The notes beneath the pieces are model-generated. The model saw nothing but the letters and a program-made list of their open reading frames with translations, made no database searches and was not told the DNA's origin. Shown here in pieces: positions 29,025-38,587 of a stretch of 43,786 bases of DNA (position 1 is its first letter; every line of letters begins with the position of its first letter). Source of the DNA: Treponema sp. (lineage in GTDB: Bacteria; Spirochaetota; Spirochaetia; Treponematales; Treponemataceae). The position numbers and the translations under genes were made by a program. Location of the stretch: NCBI GenBank assembly GCA_024683675.1, contig JAIKYB010000243.1, positions 1 through 43,786 on the forward strand. Direction: 5' to 3'.

Positions 29025-30200
29025 TTAGAATTGTCCCTGTTCTATATGACCAAATTCACAAACAACTTTTACAAGATTTGCATGTTCAATCTGTTCAAGG
29101 GTACTTCCAACCCTTTTATAAAGCTTTACCTCGCCGGTTCCTGTACCACCTTCCAGAAGATTCATGATTCTTCTGGAATTATCAGGAAGCTCTATAGAAC
29201 GATTAAAGAGTTCTCTGATTTTACAGTAAACATCTATATCAATTACCCAGATTTTATTGTGTAAACTTACAGACCAGTGTAAAAGATTTTCATCAATATC
29301 TTCAGCTTCTGGCATCTGAATACAATCCCAAACCGCAGAATAGGATTTCTGCCGGCTGTCTGCTGCAAAGATAATTTCTACATCTTCAAATTTGCCAAGA
29401 AAAGATACCTTTTCATTAAAGCTACCCTTAATAGCAAAAGAAGAATTAAAGAGTGTTTTTCCTGTAATTTCACTTGTAAGATTTTCTGCAGTGATGTGGA
29501 ACCAAGGTTCAGGCATTGTTTTACCCCAGAACCTTTCTATATAACCACAGCATTTTCTTGGATCTACTATATAATCAACACCATCAAAATTAAGCTTTCC
29601 GGTAAATACAGTTTTTAAGCCAAAAGGAAACCAGCGCATTTCCGGGCTCTTATAACCTTCTTTATATTCGTTATCAATTTCGTAATTAAGCTCCCAGGTT
29701 ACACTTCCGCTGTCACACAAATATTCCGGATGTTCAGCAACTTCTTCTTTAGAAAGATTCAAAAAGCCTGAAATACGATTTTCTGAAAAGAATTTGTTTC
29801 CAATCTGGATTTCAAAAGGCTTTGAATGAAAATTCATTTCTCTTACAGAAAAATAAGAACAGATTTGCTTTGCCCTTCCGCCAATTTTACCAACACGAAT
29901 TGCACAATAAGAAGGAAGCTTTAACTCTTCTGTTTCAAGATTATGGGCTGATTGGGTTCCTGCAAGAGCGTATTGTAAATCTTCTGCAGTGATAGAAACT
30001 CTAGACTTATAACTTAAATATGGCTCAGAAGGATTTAACCATGGATTCAGCATCTCAAGCTCAATGAAAAACATCTGTTCTGAGCCTGAAATTGAATTTA
30101 TTCCGTAAAAGAAAAATCTCCAATAATTTATTCCAAATTTTCGTCTTTTTCCGGTAAAACCAAAGCGGAGATCTTTTATTTTCTTATTATTCTTTGTCAT
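29025..30200 (-). CDS. Tocopherol cyclase-like/lipocalin-like domain protein
   Basis: Beta-rich protein with GINYWRFFFYGINSISGSEQMFFIELEMLNPWL and GYIERFWGKTMPEPWFHI; family assignment tentative. Confidence 0.5.
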   Translation of the reverse strand: MTKNNKKIKDLRFGFTGKRRKFGINYWRFFFYGINSISGSEQMFFIELEMLNPWLNPSEPYLSYKSRVSITAEDLQYALAGTQSAHNLETEELKLPSYCAIRVGKIGGRAKQICSYFSVREMNFHSKPFEIQIGNKFFSENRISGFLNLSKEEVAEHPEYLCDSGSVTWELNYEIDNEYKEGYKSPEMRWFPFGLKTVFTGKLNFDGVDYIVDPRKCCGYIERFWGKTMPEPWFHITAENLTSEITGKTLFNSSFAIKGSFNEKVSFLGKFEDVEIIFAADSRQKSYSAVWDCIQMPEAEDIDENLLHWSVSLHNKIWVIDIDVYCKIRELFNRSIELPDNSRRIMNLLEGGTGTGEVKLYKRVGSTLEQIEHANLVKVVCEFGHIEQGQF

Positions 30201-30263
30201 TTTATAAAGCCTTATACAGATTTATTTTCGGCAAATAATAAGAAAACCTTAATAATTCACTTT

Positions 30264-30293
30264 GTATAAAAAAAAGACGCCTTAACAGGCGTC
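30264..30293 (-). terminator. Intrinsic terminator
   Basis: gacgcct-taac-aggcgtc with minus-strand T8. Confidence 0.88.
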
Positions 30294-30302
30294 CTTTATA
30301 AC

Positions 30303-30521
30303 TTACTTAAAAAGCTTGTCAATTGTTTTTGTTACATCCTTTTGCTCTTCAGGAAAGTTATCATTAAGATACTCAAAACACTGAACTGCTGATCTCTGCG
30401 CATGTTCATACCAAATCTCGTAGAGTTCTAGTTTAAGTTCAGACCCTGGGAAGGGAGCCCCCTGAACATCAGAAACCAAGTCACGAAGCATCTGAATACA
30501 CTGTTTTGTTTTCTTATCCAT
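30303..30521 (-). CDS. Small conserved hypothetical protein (72 aa)
   Basis: Complete ORF with terminator immediately downstream. Confidence 0.65.
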   Translation of the reverse strand: MDKKTKQCIQMLRDLVSDVQGAPFPGSELKLELYEIWYEHAQRSAVQCFEYLNDNFPEEQKDVTKTIDKLFK

Positions 30522-30570
30522 ATTTTTCGTCCTTTTTATATAACCCTCTTTTTTAAGACTGTTTTTACTA

Positions 30571-33500
30571 TTATAAAGGAAGATTTATAATATTTCCAGA
30601 AAAACTTTTAGATTTATCACAGAAAACTGCACTTTTATATTCTTTTTCTACATTCTCTGCAATTCTCTTAGCAGCAGCCTTTACATCTTCCTCTTTAATT
30701 GAAAGTATGTTGTCTACTCTCTTCTGTCGCAATTCAGATGGATTTGCAAATAAAAGCCCTTCAAAGCTTCTTGCAGCCTTATCTCTTGGAGAACTTGGCT
30801 GTATTAAATCAGAATAACTTGTTACGACTGTACGCTCAACATCTTCTGAAGGGATTCCACTTTTAGCAAGTTCTTTCATGGAATCTGCAAAAACCTTAAT
30901 TGAACGTTCAGGTGTTGGATCCCTATAGGTTGTAAAATAAACTGAATTTTGAATGGAATCAATCCACATTCCAGCCCCGTATGCACCACCTGTTGTACGA
31001 AGCTTATCCCAGAAGGTATGAGTAGAAACCCAGTTTGCAAATATTCCTTCTGCTGTAGATTCTTTTGTAAGATATGTTGAAGCTGAAGAAGTAGCTGCAG
31101 CATAACCAGTTTGAGAATCAACCTTAATAAGCTGAGGCAAATTGTTTTCTATAGCTTCCTTTTGGTAGATTAACTTCTGATATTCTTCAAGCGGATATTT
31201 TATTCCAGGAAGCAACTTAGTTATTTTTGCAGACTTGGCAAAATCCTTTAGCATTGGAAGAAGTTTATCTAAAGAAGCTTTATCAGCTGTTATATGGATA
31301 ATACCACCAGAAGCAAGACAAGAATCATAAATACGCTTCAACTCTTTTAAATTTTCAGCAGCAGAATGCTTTTTATAATCAAGGGCAAAAATCAGCTGGG
31401 AAATACCCCACATAATTTCATTCAGGGCATGATTTTCTTTTTTCATACAATTAGTACGTCTTAAAGAATATTCACGTCCAGAAGAAATAAAGGATGCTTT
31501 TTTATCAGCCTCCATTTCACCAAGCAAATTTTCAAAGCGTTTTTCGTCATCAAAGCTCATGCTTGTAATGATTTTTGCAAGCAAGTCTAAGCTTTCTTTA
31601 GACATGGAAGTAAGTGCCTTACAGCTTATGCCAAGCCACTTGCGGCCAATTATATTTAAGTCCTTGTATTTTTCAGCAATTTCTTTACAGGCTTCACAAT
31701 CACTGACAACACCAGTGCTTACCCTGCCCCATACATCCCCCATCACACAAGAGGATTCTGTAATACATTGATCCCAGTCTTTGCCATCCCAACCCATATT
31801 TGTAATTGCACCAGAGAGGAAAGGAATATAGCGGTAATCAGAAGGAGCAAGACGATCAAATGGGAACATTACATCAATATAAAAAATTCCATTTGTTGCT
31901 TCTTCATTTATAAATAAAGGAACCTTTGAACCGTCAAAACCTTCTACAAAATCTATTTTTGTATTTGTTATTTCTACCTTTGGGTCCAGTTCTGCAAGCT
32001 TTACAGTTGGCATACATTCAGTTTCTTCCGGACTTTCTACATGCTGCTGGTAGGCATGAAGCTTATCCAAATCCTTCTTTAGTTTGTCCTTGTCGGCAGC
32101 AGCATCCAGTTTTTTAATAAGCTGGGCTTCAGCTTCATTACGCTTCTGAAGGAATTCTGCTGAAGGTTCTGCTACATACTTTATTACAACATCCTTATCT
32201 AAGAAATATTTTTTAATAAGTTTTCGTGGTAAGTCTTTATCTGCACGTAAACGTTCCTTAAATTCTTCAAAAGATGTAATTGGAGTAAGCTGATCTGAAC
32301 AAGTCTTTCCGTAATTCCAACCCTTAAGAACCTTTTCCATGATTACAAGAGAATATGGTCCCCAATAGCGGGTTACTTCTCGCAGATTAAAGTCTATTCC
32401 CATTACAGCAGAATCAACATCTTCCTGTGAAATTCCTTCATCATAAATTTCCTGAATAGACTTAGTGATAAGCTGATAAACCTTTTCTTCATCACCTTTT
32501 TTTACACCACTAAGACCATAACAGAAAAATTCTTCCTGAAGCTGTCCGAAATTGTTCCAGAGAGGGCTTAAGTCATCACCAAGGCCGCTTTCCTTAAGCT
32601 TATATGAAAGAGGTGCACTATCATTTCCGCAGAGAACTTCAGAAAGGAAGTATTTTTCTATATTAGAAGAGCCGGAATACCAGTTCATTGTGACAATAAG
32701 ACCTGTGCTTCCAGTTTCAGGAGCCAACTGTCTGATTTCGCAGGATTCCCTTCGATTTTTAAGCTGCTGAAGCTCCTGAACCTCTTTTTTTACCAGAGGA
32801 AGCTTTGAAGTATAGTTTTCAATATCTTTATTACAATTATATTTCCTTTCTATACGAGACATGAAACGTTCGTTTAAGAAATCAATCTGATCTGAGGTTG
32901 GTATATTTCCATGCAAATAAAGAAGACAGTTATCCGGGCTATAAAATTTCTGATGGAAGTCTAAAAACTCCTGGTAAGTAAGACTTGGGATTACCTCTGG
33001 GTCTCCACCAGAATCATAAGCAACAAAAGAGTTAGGGAACATTGAACTTATTTGACGGTCTACAGCTACATCGCGGAAAGCTGAATAGTTTCCCTTCATT
33101 TCATTATAAACAACCCCCTGGATGCTGGTTTTACCATTTTCATCCATTTCCAGTCGGTGTCCTTCCTGTATAAAGGTTTCATAATCCAGCTTTGGAAAAA
33201 ATACAGCATCGGCATATACGTCCATCATATTAAAATAATCAGCACGTACAACCGATGCTCCAGGATATACTGTTTTATCCGGATAAGTCATTGCATTTAA
33301 GAAAGAACTAAGGCTTGTACTCGCAAGTGTTATAAAAGGCTCTTTAAGGGGATACTTTTCCGAACCACAAAGAACGGAATGTTCCATTATATGTGCACAG
33401 CCTTTAGAATCTTTAGCGAAGGTTCTGAAGGCAAATGCAAAGGTGTTTTCCCTGTCATCATTTACAACATGATACAACTCAAGTCCTGTGCGTTTATGAC

Positions 33501-33606
33501 GCATAAAAACACCCTTGGACTTATAGTCTTTCAAATCATCAATTGCAATTAATACAAAGCCGCCATATTCTTTACCAATGTTTTCCTCATCCAGGAAATC
33601 GAACAT
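30571..33606 (-). CDS. M16C-family metallopeptidase (presequence-protease-like)
   Basis: CAHIMEHSVLCGSEKYPLKEPF with inverted HxxEH zinc motif; about 1,000 aa; SD GAGGTT. Confidence 0.92.
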   Translation of the reverse strand: MFDFLDEENIGKEYGGFVLIAIDDLKDYKSKGVFMRHKRTGLELYHVVNDDRENTFAFAFRTFAKDSKGCAHIMEHSVLCGSEKYPLKEPFITLASTSLSSFLNAMTYPDKTVYPGASVVRADYFNMMDVYADAVFFPKLDYETFIQEGHRLEMDENGKTSIQGVVYNEMKGNYSAFRDVAVDRQISSMFPNSFVAYDSGGDPEVIPSLTYQEFLDFHQKFYSPDNCLLYLHGNIPTSDQIDFLNERFMSRIERKYNCNKDIENYTSKLPLVKKEVQELQQLKNRRESCEIRQLAPETGSTGLIVTMNWYSGSSNIEKYFLSEVLCGNDSAPLSYKLKESGLGDDLSPLWNNFGQLQEEFFCYGLSGVKKGDEEKVYQLITKSIQEIYDEGISQEDVDSAVMGIDFNLREVTRYWGPYSLVIMEKVLKGWNYGKTCSDQLTPITSFEEFKERLRADKDLPRKLIKKYFLDKDVVIKYVAEPSAEFLQKRNEAEAQLIKKLDAAADKDKLKKDLDKLHAYQQHVESPEETECMPTVKLAELDPKVEITNTKIDFVEGFDGSKVPLFINEEATNGIFYIDVMFPFDRLAPSDYRYIPFLSGAITNMGWDGKDWDQCITESSCVMGDVWGRVSTGVVSDCEACKEIAEKYKDLNIIGRKWLGISCKALTSMSKESLDLLAKIITSMSFDDEKRFENLLGEMEADKKASFISSGREYSLRRTNCMKKENHALNEIMWGISQLIFALDYKKHSAAENLKELKRIYDSCLASGGIIHITADKASLDKLLPMLKDFAKSAKITKLLPGIKYPLEEYQKLIYQKEAIENNLPQLIKVDSQTGYAAATSSASTYLTKESTAEGIFANWVSTHTFWDKLRTTGGAYGAGMWIDSIQNSVYFTTYRDPTPERSIKVFADSMKELAKSGIPSEDVERTVVTSYSDLIQPSSPRDKAARSFEGLLFANPSELRQKRVDNILSIKEEDVKAAAKRIAENVEKEYKSAVFCDKSKSFSGNIINLPL

Positions 33607-33659
33607 AATAACCTCACTCAGATGGTAAAGTTATAATATTACCCTTTACCACCGGTCCC

Positions 33660-35465
33660 CTAAGACCTTACACATTTGAAGAATTGGAAGTCACCAGGTA
33701 TAAGCCTTGTATGGAATACAGATTCTTCTTCTGAGGCATTAAATTCTATTTTTCTTGTATATAGAGGCTTAATCTCCGCAGGTCGCCATTTTGAAGGCTC
33801 TTTGGGTGCTGGAATAAACTCCAGAGCATAAGCTCCCTTTACATGAATATTAAAATCTACCGGTGCACAACCATCATTAGTATAACAATAAAGGCCGAAA
33901 GTGTCATTATCATAAGTAAAGAGAGAAACTCCATATCCGCTGTCTATCCAAACCTTGCCATCCAAAAGCTCGTAACGAATATTAGTCAGAACTTCTGCCG
34001 GCAAATCGCGGATTTTAGAAGGCATATCAGGAAGATTTATTACTTCAAATATCCCCTGACCATAAGTATCGAACATTATTATGCTTTCGTGATATTCTCC
34101 GTGGCCTGCATTACTTTTAGACCAGGTAGAATTATTACGATGCTCCAGCAATGGGAAGCTTATAGGTTCAGCAGATTTAATATAGTTTCTGCCATACAAG
34201 CCGGAAACAGTTACCTGAAATTCATCAGCATCTAAACGTCGGTCTGTGTAGCGAATTGAAGTATATTCTGACAAAGGAGGATTAAAGCTGCCTGCTTCAG
34301 AAGCCTTTTGAGCTCCGATTACAAAGCCCGCAGTCGCAATTACAGAACCACCATCCAGCATAAAGTCCCTGATTTTTTCAGAAATATCCTTATCCTCTAA
34401 AGAAGAAGCGGTCACTAAAACTTTATCTGCAGTTTTTTTACCATTTTCCAAAGGGAAATATGGGCTAGGTTCCATTGGAACTCCAACCATACCAAGGAAA
34501 TCTTCAAGATGATCTTCTCCCTGAGAATTAAAAGGAATATAAACCTTTGTTCCGCAAGGATTTCCACACTTATCTAAAACTTCATCAATTTTTTCATACT
34601 GGAAGCCAAGAGGAGTTGCCCTCTTATTATTATAAATGGCACTCCAGCAGAACATCATAATTTCTTTTGATTTAGAAAAGGCTGTAAGATATGCCTGTTC
34701 AAGGTAAGTATCAATTCTGTCACATTCAAATGGGTCAAACCAGCCTCCTCCATTACGATTTGGAGAGGCATTTTCCATATAACGAGGAAGAGAATAACTT
34801 AGATAGCGTGGAAGATGCTGGTCCTGCTGAGCTCCATGACGGGTTTCTGTTCCTGTGTAAATACCATCAAAGATATCCTTCTGCTCTTCAGGATTGTAGC
34901 CTGTTTCATGGTAACTTTCTCTCCAGTTTGGATATTTTATGATGATTTTTATCTTAGGATTTACAGCCTTTGCAGGTTTTATTATGAGATTTTCAGAAAC
35001 CTCTTTCATTTTTGACAGGCGGAATTCCTTCCAGCTGCGGTTCCCCTTTTCGCGACGGCAGTCTTCGCACATACACTGGGTAAAAAAGAAATCATCAATA
35101 ATAAATTCGTCAAAAAGACCTGCTGTATATTCGCTAACCTCTTTAAGACGAGCTCTCATTGGCTCATTACAATAACAGAAGGTATCAAAAAGGCGATGAC
35201 GTTTTTTGTCTGACTCGTTTAAGTCTGGAGTAACGGTAGTAATACCACCTGAAACTTCAATTCCATATTCTGAAAGTACCTTTTTAATCATCTTTATCTG
35301 CTTTTCTGATGCAAAGCTTCCGCGGTAAGTCTCCAGATAAACCTTATCAATTCCTACATACTTTTGAAGCCAGTCAGCCTCTTTGCGAAGTTCTTCTTCG
35401 CTTACTCTTTCTGCCCACTGGGCTACACAATAGGTTACTGATTTAAAATTTCTAAACAAAGACAT
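33660..35465 (-). CDS. Putative glycoside hydrolase-like TIM-barrel protein with a GATase1-like middle domain
   Basis: FDEFIIDDFFFTQCMCEDCRREKG, KIIIKYPNWRESYHETGY, VLVTASSLEDKDISEKIRDFMLDGGSVIATAGFV. Start placed at MSLFRN (35465). Confidence 0.5.
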   Translation of the reverse strand: MSLFRNFKSVTYCVAQWAERVSEEELRKEADWLQKYVGIDKVYLETYRGSFASEKQIKMIKKVLSEYGIEVSGGITTVTPDLNESDKKRHRLFDTFCYCNEPMRARLKEVSEYTAGLFDEFIIDDFFFTQCMCEDCRREKGNRSWKEFRLSKMKEVSENLIIKPAKAVNPKIKIIIKYPNWRESYHETGYNPEEQKDIFDGIYTGTETRHGAQQDQHLPRYLSYSLPRYMENASPNRNGGGWFDPFECDRIDTYLEQAYLTAFSKSKEIMMFCWSAIYNNKRATPLGFQYEKIDEVLDKCGNPCGTKVYIPFNSQGEDHLEDFLGMVGVPMEPSPYFPLENGKKTADKVLVTASSLEDKDISEKIRDFMLDGGSVIATAGFVIGAQKASEAGSFNPPLSEYTSIRYTDRRLDADEFQVTVSGLYGRNYIKSAEPISFPLLEHRNNSTWSKSNAGHGEYHESIIMFDTYGQGIFEVINLPDMPSKIRDLPAEVLTNIRYELLDGKVWIDSGYGVSLFTYDNDTFGLYCYTNDGCAPVDFNIHVKGAYALEFIPAPKEPSKWRPAEIKPLYTRKIEFNASEEESVFHTRLIPGDFQFFKCVRS

Positions 35466-35556
35466 AGTTTTCCTCACTGATTTAAGTATACCTTTACTTA
35501 TTACTTTTTCAGTAAGGAATATCTTTTTGAATTGAATAAATCTCTAATTTTTTTAA

Positions 35557-36894
35557 TTAAATATATTGTTCGTCGTTACGATTTTTTACGTAAAGCGAGC
35601 CCTGCTCATAAGCCTGACGCAATTTTGCCATAAAAGTGCTTGTAATAGCTTCGCAGTCAGAACGGCGCATTGGTTTTAAAATATCTTCCTGTTCCCGAAC
35701 CTCTGCTCTACGTCCGGCAGAAATATTTGAAAGGATTTTTTCACGAAAGTCTTCTGGTTTTGCTGCTATCAGATAGGCAATTTCACTTTCTTTCATTTCT
35801 GCAAGTCGCTTTTGCAGATACTGATCATCAGCATTTACAACATCATCAAGAGTAAAGAGTCTGCTTTTAAGATCCTTACCAAGATCCGGATCATCATCAG
35901 ATAGATAAGAGAGAATATCTTTTTCAGCAGATGAATCCATTTTTTTAAGAATCTGAGCAAGAGCATTTCTTCCATCTATATTTTCAGAATCATCAATTTC
36001 TAAATGCAGAGATTTTTCATGAATTGCCTGATCTATTCGGCGGATTATATCAGGAGAAACAGCTTCCATTTTTGCAAGTCTTAATACAACTTCCTTTTTT
36101 TCATCTGCAGCCATTGAATTAATAATACCTGCCGCTTTTTTGGGGTCCAGATGAGATAAAACAATGGATTGAACGCCTACATTTTCTCCCTTTATAAGCT
36201 GGTAAATTCTATCATTTTCCATATCCTCAAGATAACGGAAAGGGACTTCTCCCTGCAAAGGCATGGATTTCTTTATAAGTTCTTCTGCACGGGCTTTACC
36301 ATAGGCCTTTTCAAGCATTTCACGGGCGGTTTCTACTCCACCTTCGGTTTTAGCCTGCTTAACAAGAGCATTGAACTCTTCTAATATAACAGCTTCTTCT
36401 TCCTTGCTGACACTTCTTATTGAAGCAATTTCAGGAATAATTTTTTCAATCTGCTTTTCGCTTAAATGTGGTAAAACTTTTGCAGCTTCATCTTCTCCAA
36501 TAATAAGAAGAAATTTTGCTACACGGCGATATACAGAATCTTTACCATCTGCCTGAGACTGACCTTCCGGAACTTTTATGAGTCCGCCGCTTTTTAAGAA
36601 ATCCGTTGCATTATTAAGTCGTCTTTTACTTTCTGCAATTGAGGCTGCCGCCTGCATTTTTTCTTCTGTTTTCTTTTGCATTTTTGCAAGAGTTACAGAT
36701 TGTGGCTGAGTATTTATAGTTTGAGCATTTTCTTTAACAGGCTCAGAAGTTACAGTTTCCTTTGTAAAATGCTGAAGGCCTGAAGTCCAGTCAGCACTTG
36801 TATTTTTTTGATTTTTTGATTCACTATTTTCTTTTTTATCATTTGAAGCAGCATTTTTCATATAAGCAGCTGCACGGAAATCTTTTACATCCAT
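35557..36894 (-). CDS. fliG: Flagellar motor switch protein FliG (paralogue with extended N-terminus)
   Basis: SVYRRVAKFLLIIGEDEAAKVLPHLSEKQIEKIIPEIA, SIVLSHLDPKKAAGIINSM; C-terminal FliG-like domain. Confidence 0.85.
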   Translation of the reverse strand: MDVKDFRAAAYMKNAASNDKKENSESKNQKNTSADWTSGLQHFTKETVTSEPVKENAQTINTQPQSVTLAKMQKKTEEKMQAAASIAESKRRLNNATDFLKSGGLIKVPEGQSQADGKDSVYRRVAKFLLIIGEDEAAKVLPHLSEKQIEKIIPEIASIRSVSKEEEAVILEEFNALVKQAKTEGGVETAREMLEKAYGKARAEELIKKSMPLQGEVPFRYLEDMENDRIYQLIKGENVGVQSIVLSHLDPKKAAGIINSMAADEKKEVVLRLAKMEAVSPDIIRRIDQAIHEKSLHLEIDDSENIDGRNALAQILKKMDSSAEKDILSYLSDDDPDLGKDLKSRLFTLDDVVNADDQYLQKRLAEMKESEIAYLIAAKPEDFREKILSNISAGRRAEVREQEDILKPMRRSDCEAITSTFMAKLRQAYEQGSLYVKNRNDEQYI

Positions 36895-36937
36895 ACTTTA
36901 ATAATAACAAAGTTTCGTGGAAAAGTCTTGTAAAAAT

Positions 36938-37240
36938 GCTCCGCACTGCTCGCTCTTCGCAAAAAACGCTCCGCACTGCTCGCCTTTTTTGCGCGGGGGC
37001 TCCGGTTCGAATCCTGTCGGCGGCTTGCGTGAAATACCCCTAAAAAAAAGACTTCCTGCTCTTTACAGGAAGTCCTTTATGCTGGGCCGACAGGATTCGG
37101 CGCGACGGTCGCCAACCTCCTGTTGGCTCCCTCTGCGCCGCCTCCGCGCCCTGTCGCTCGCATCCTTGCTCGCTTTTCAAAAAAATTGCTCCGCACTGCT
37201 CGCAATTTTTTTGCGGGCGCTCCGGTTCGAATCCTGCCGG
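36938..37240. repeat. GC-rich structured repeat cluster: 16-mer gctccgcactgctcgc x3, tRNA-Gln 3'-end copies in both orientations
   Basis: Copies of 16-mer at 36938-36953, 36968-36983, 37188-37203; gctccggttcgaatcctg[t/c]cgg at 36999-37020 and 37219-37240; ctgggccgacaggattcg at 37082-37099. Confidence 0.85.
37043..37080 (-). terminator. Intrinsic-terminator hairpin inside repeat cluster
   Basis: gacttcctg...caggaagtc with minus-strand T8. Confidence 0.85.
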
Positions 37241-37266
37241 CTTCTTCCTTCAAATGCCGTTAAAAC

Positions 37267-37302
37267 AAAAAACTCTCCGCGTTTTACGGAGAGCTCTTTT
37301 TT
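37267..37302 (-). terminator. Terminator downstream of tRNA-Gln
   Basis: ctctccg...cggagag stem, T-rich both sides. Confidence 0.85.
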
Positions 37303-37304
37303 AT

Positions 37305-37377
37305 CTGGGCCGACAGGATTCGAACCTGTGGAATGCGGGCACCAAAAGCCCGTGTCTTACCGCTTGACGACGGCCCA
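37305..37377 (-). tRNA. tRNA-Gln(TTG)
   Basis: Minus strand TGGGCCGTCGTCAAGCGGTAAGACACGGGCTTTTGGTGCCCGCATTCCACAGGTTCGAATCCTGTCGGCCCAG: intact arms, anticodon loop TTTTGGT, CCA not encoded. Confidence 0.96.
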
Positions 37378-37395
37378 ATTTATCATTAGAAGTTG

Positions 37396-37674
37396 TTAGT
37401 CTTCTGAGCTACCAACTTCAACGTGACCAGCTTCATACTCAGCCAGGATTTTGTCTTGAATTTCATTTCTGAATTCAGGACTTATTGGATGAGCAACATC
37501 TTTATATTCACCGTTTGCTGTTTTTCTACTTGGCATAGCGATGAACAAGCCAGTTTTTCCTTCAATAATCTTCACATTGTGAACAACGAAGCAATCATCA
37601 AAAGTAACAGTTACATAAGCGCGTAATTTTCCTTCGTCCTCTACTTTTCTAATACGCAATTCAGTTATCTGCAT
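37396..37674 (-). CDS. spoVG: SpoVG family RNA/DNA-binding regulator
   Basis: [60 protein letters not shown]. Confidence 0.96.
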   Translation of the reverse strand: MQITELRIRKVEDEGKLRAYVTVTFDDCFVVHNVKIIEGKTGLFIAMPSRKTANGEYKDVAHPISPEFRNEIQDKILAEYEAGHVEVGSSED

Positions 37675-37705
37675 TTTTTTTCCACCTTATTAACTAAATA
37701 CAACT

Positions 37706-38575
37706 CTAGACAGTCTGTACAAGTTTAGAATCAAAAACACCAGCAAGCTTTCTTTGAACTTCTTCAGCCTGCTGCTGCAATGTAAATACACCATAAACTG
37801 TGGATCCAGACCCCGACATTTCAGCAAAAGGGGCCCCGTTCTGCTTTAGTAGATCCAATGCATCACGGACTTTTGGATAAGTCTCCGTAATAACCGGTGT
37901 AAAGGTATTTACAAAGTTCCACTCCTCTACAGACCTGTTGTAAACAGATTCTAAGTTAGAAAAAGCAGTCCCTGTTACCATTTTTCTTGCAGCAAGATAG
38001 TCATCTACAAGAGAATAAGCTTCCTTTGTAGAAGAACTAACATTTGGAAAAACCAGCAACAAAAACAAATCATGCCGAGGTTTTATCCTTCTTACAATTT
38101 CACCACGCCCAGAAACAACAGCACAAGCCTTTCCTTCCTCATCAGAATGCATGAAGAAGAAAACATCACTTCCAGTTTTAGAAGCAATGTAATCGAACTG
38201 GCTTTCAGAAAGCAACACATCGCATGATTTTTCAAGCACTCGTACTAATGCAGCGGCATCCGAAGAACCACCACCAAGGCCTCCCCCAGAGGGGATTCCC
38301 TTTACAAGCTCCACATCAACTCCTGGAACAGAGCAATTTGAAACTTCTACAAATGCTTTATAAGCTTTTACTAAAGTATTATCTTCAGGCAAGGACATTG
38401 AATTGCAAGTCACTCTGCATTCATTAGTTGGCAGAAGAGCTACATTCAACTGATCATATAAATCGACTGTCTGAAATATACTTTCTATATTATGAAATCC
38501 ATCTTGGCGCTTTGGCAAAACTTTTAATCCGAAATTAACTTTTGCATAGGCTTTGACTGAAAAATCATAATTCAT
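37706..38575 (-). CDS. ispE: 4-diphosphocytidyl-2-C-methyl-D-erythritol kinase
   Basis: AYAKVNFGLKVLPKRQDGFHNIESIFQ, KGIPSGGGLGGGSSDAAALV (GHMP kinase). Confidence 0.95.
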   Translation of the reverse strand: MNYDFSVKAYAKVNFGLKVLPKRQDGFHNIESIFQTVDLYDQLNVALLPTNECRVTCNSMSLPEDNTLVKAYKAFVEVSNCSVPGVDVELVKGIPSGGGLGGGSSDAAALVRVLEKSCDVLLSESQFDYIASKTGSDVFFFMHSDEEGKACAVVSGRGEIVRRIKPRHDLFLLLVFPNVSSSTKEAYSLVDDYLAARKMVTGTAFSNLESVYNRSVEEWNFVNTFTPVITETYPKVRDALDLLKQNGAPFAEMSGSGSTVYGVFTLQQQAEEVQRKLAGVFDSKLVQTV

Positions 38576-38587
38576 CTTATTTTTCTT

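Noticed and set aside
29025-35465. Possible defence or secretion island
   Set aside because: Genes look like a peptidase, a beta-rich cyclase-like protein and a glycosidase-like protein. No nuclease, toxin-antitoxin, reverse transcriptase or phage signature was seen.
37082-37099. Second tRNA-Gln gene or integrated phage att site
   Set aside because: Only the 3' 18 nt of the tRNA is present, and there is no integrase or cargo between the direct repeats (only about 200 bp). Treated as a repeat element instead.
36938-37203. CRISPR array suggested by three copies of a 16-mer
   Set aside because: Spacing is irregular (30 and 220 bp), repeats are too short, there are no unique uniform spacers and no cas genes nearby.
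36917-37399. 160-aa plus-strand ORF (MEKSCKNAPHCSLF...[31 protein letters not shown])
   Set aside because: It translates the GC-rich repeat cluster and the antisense of tRNA-Gln; SGPTGFEPVECGHQKP is the complement of the T-arm and anticodon arm. Not a real protein.
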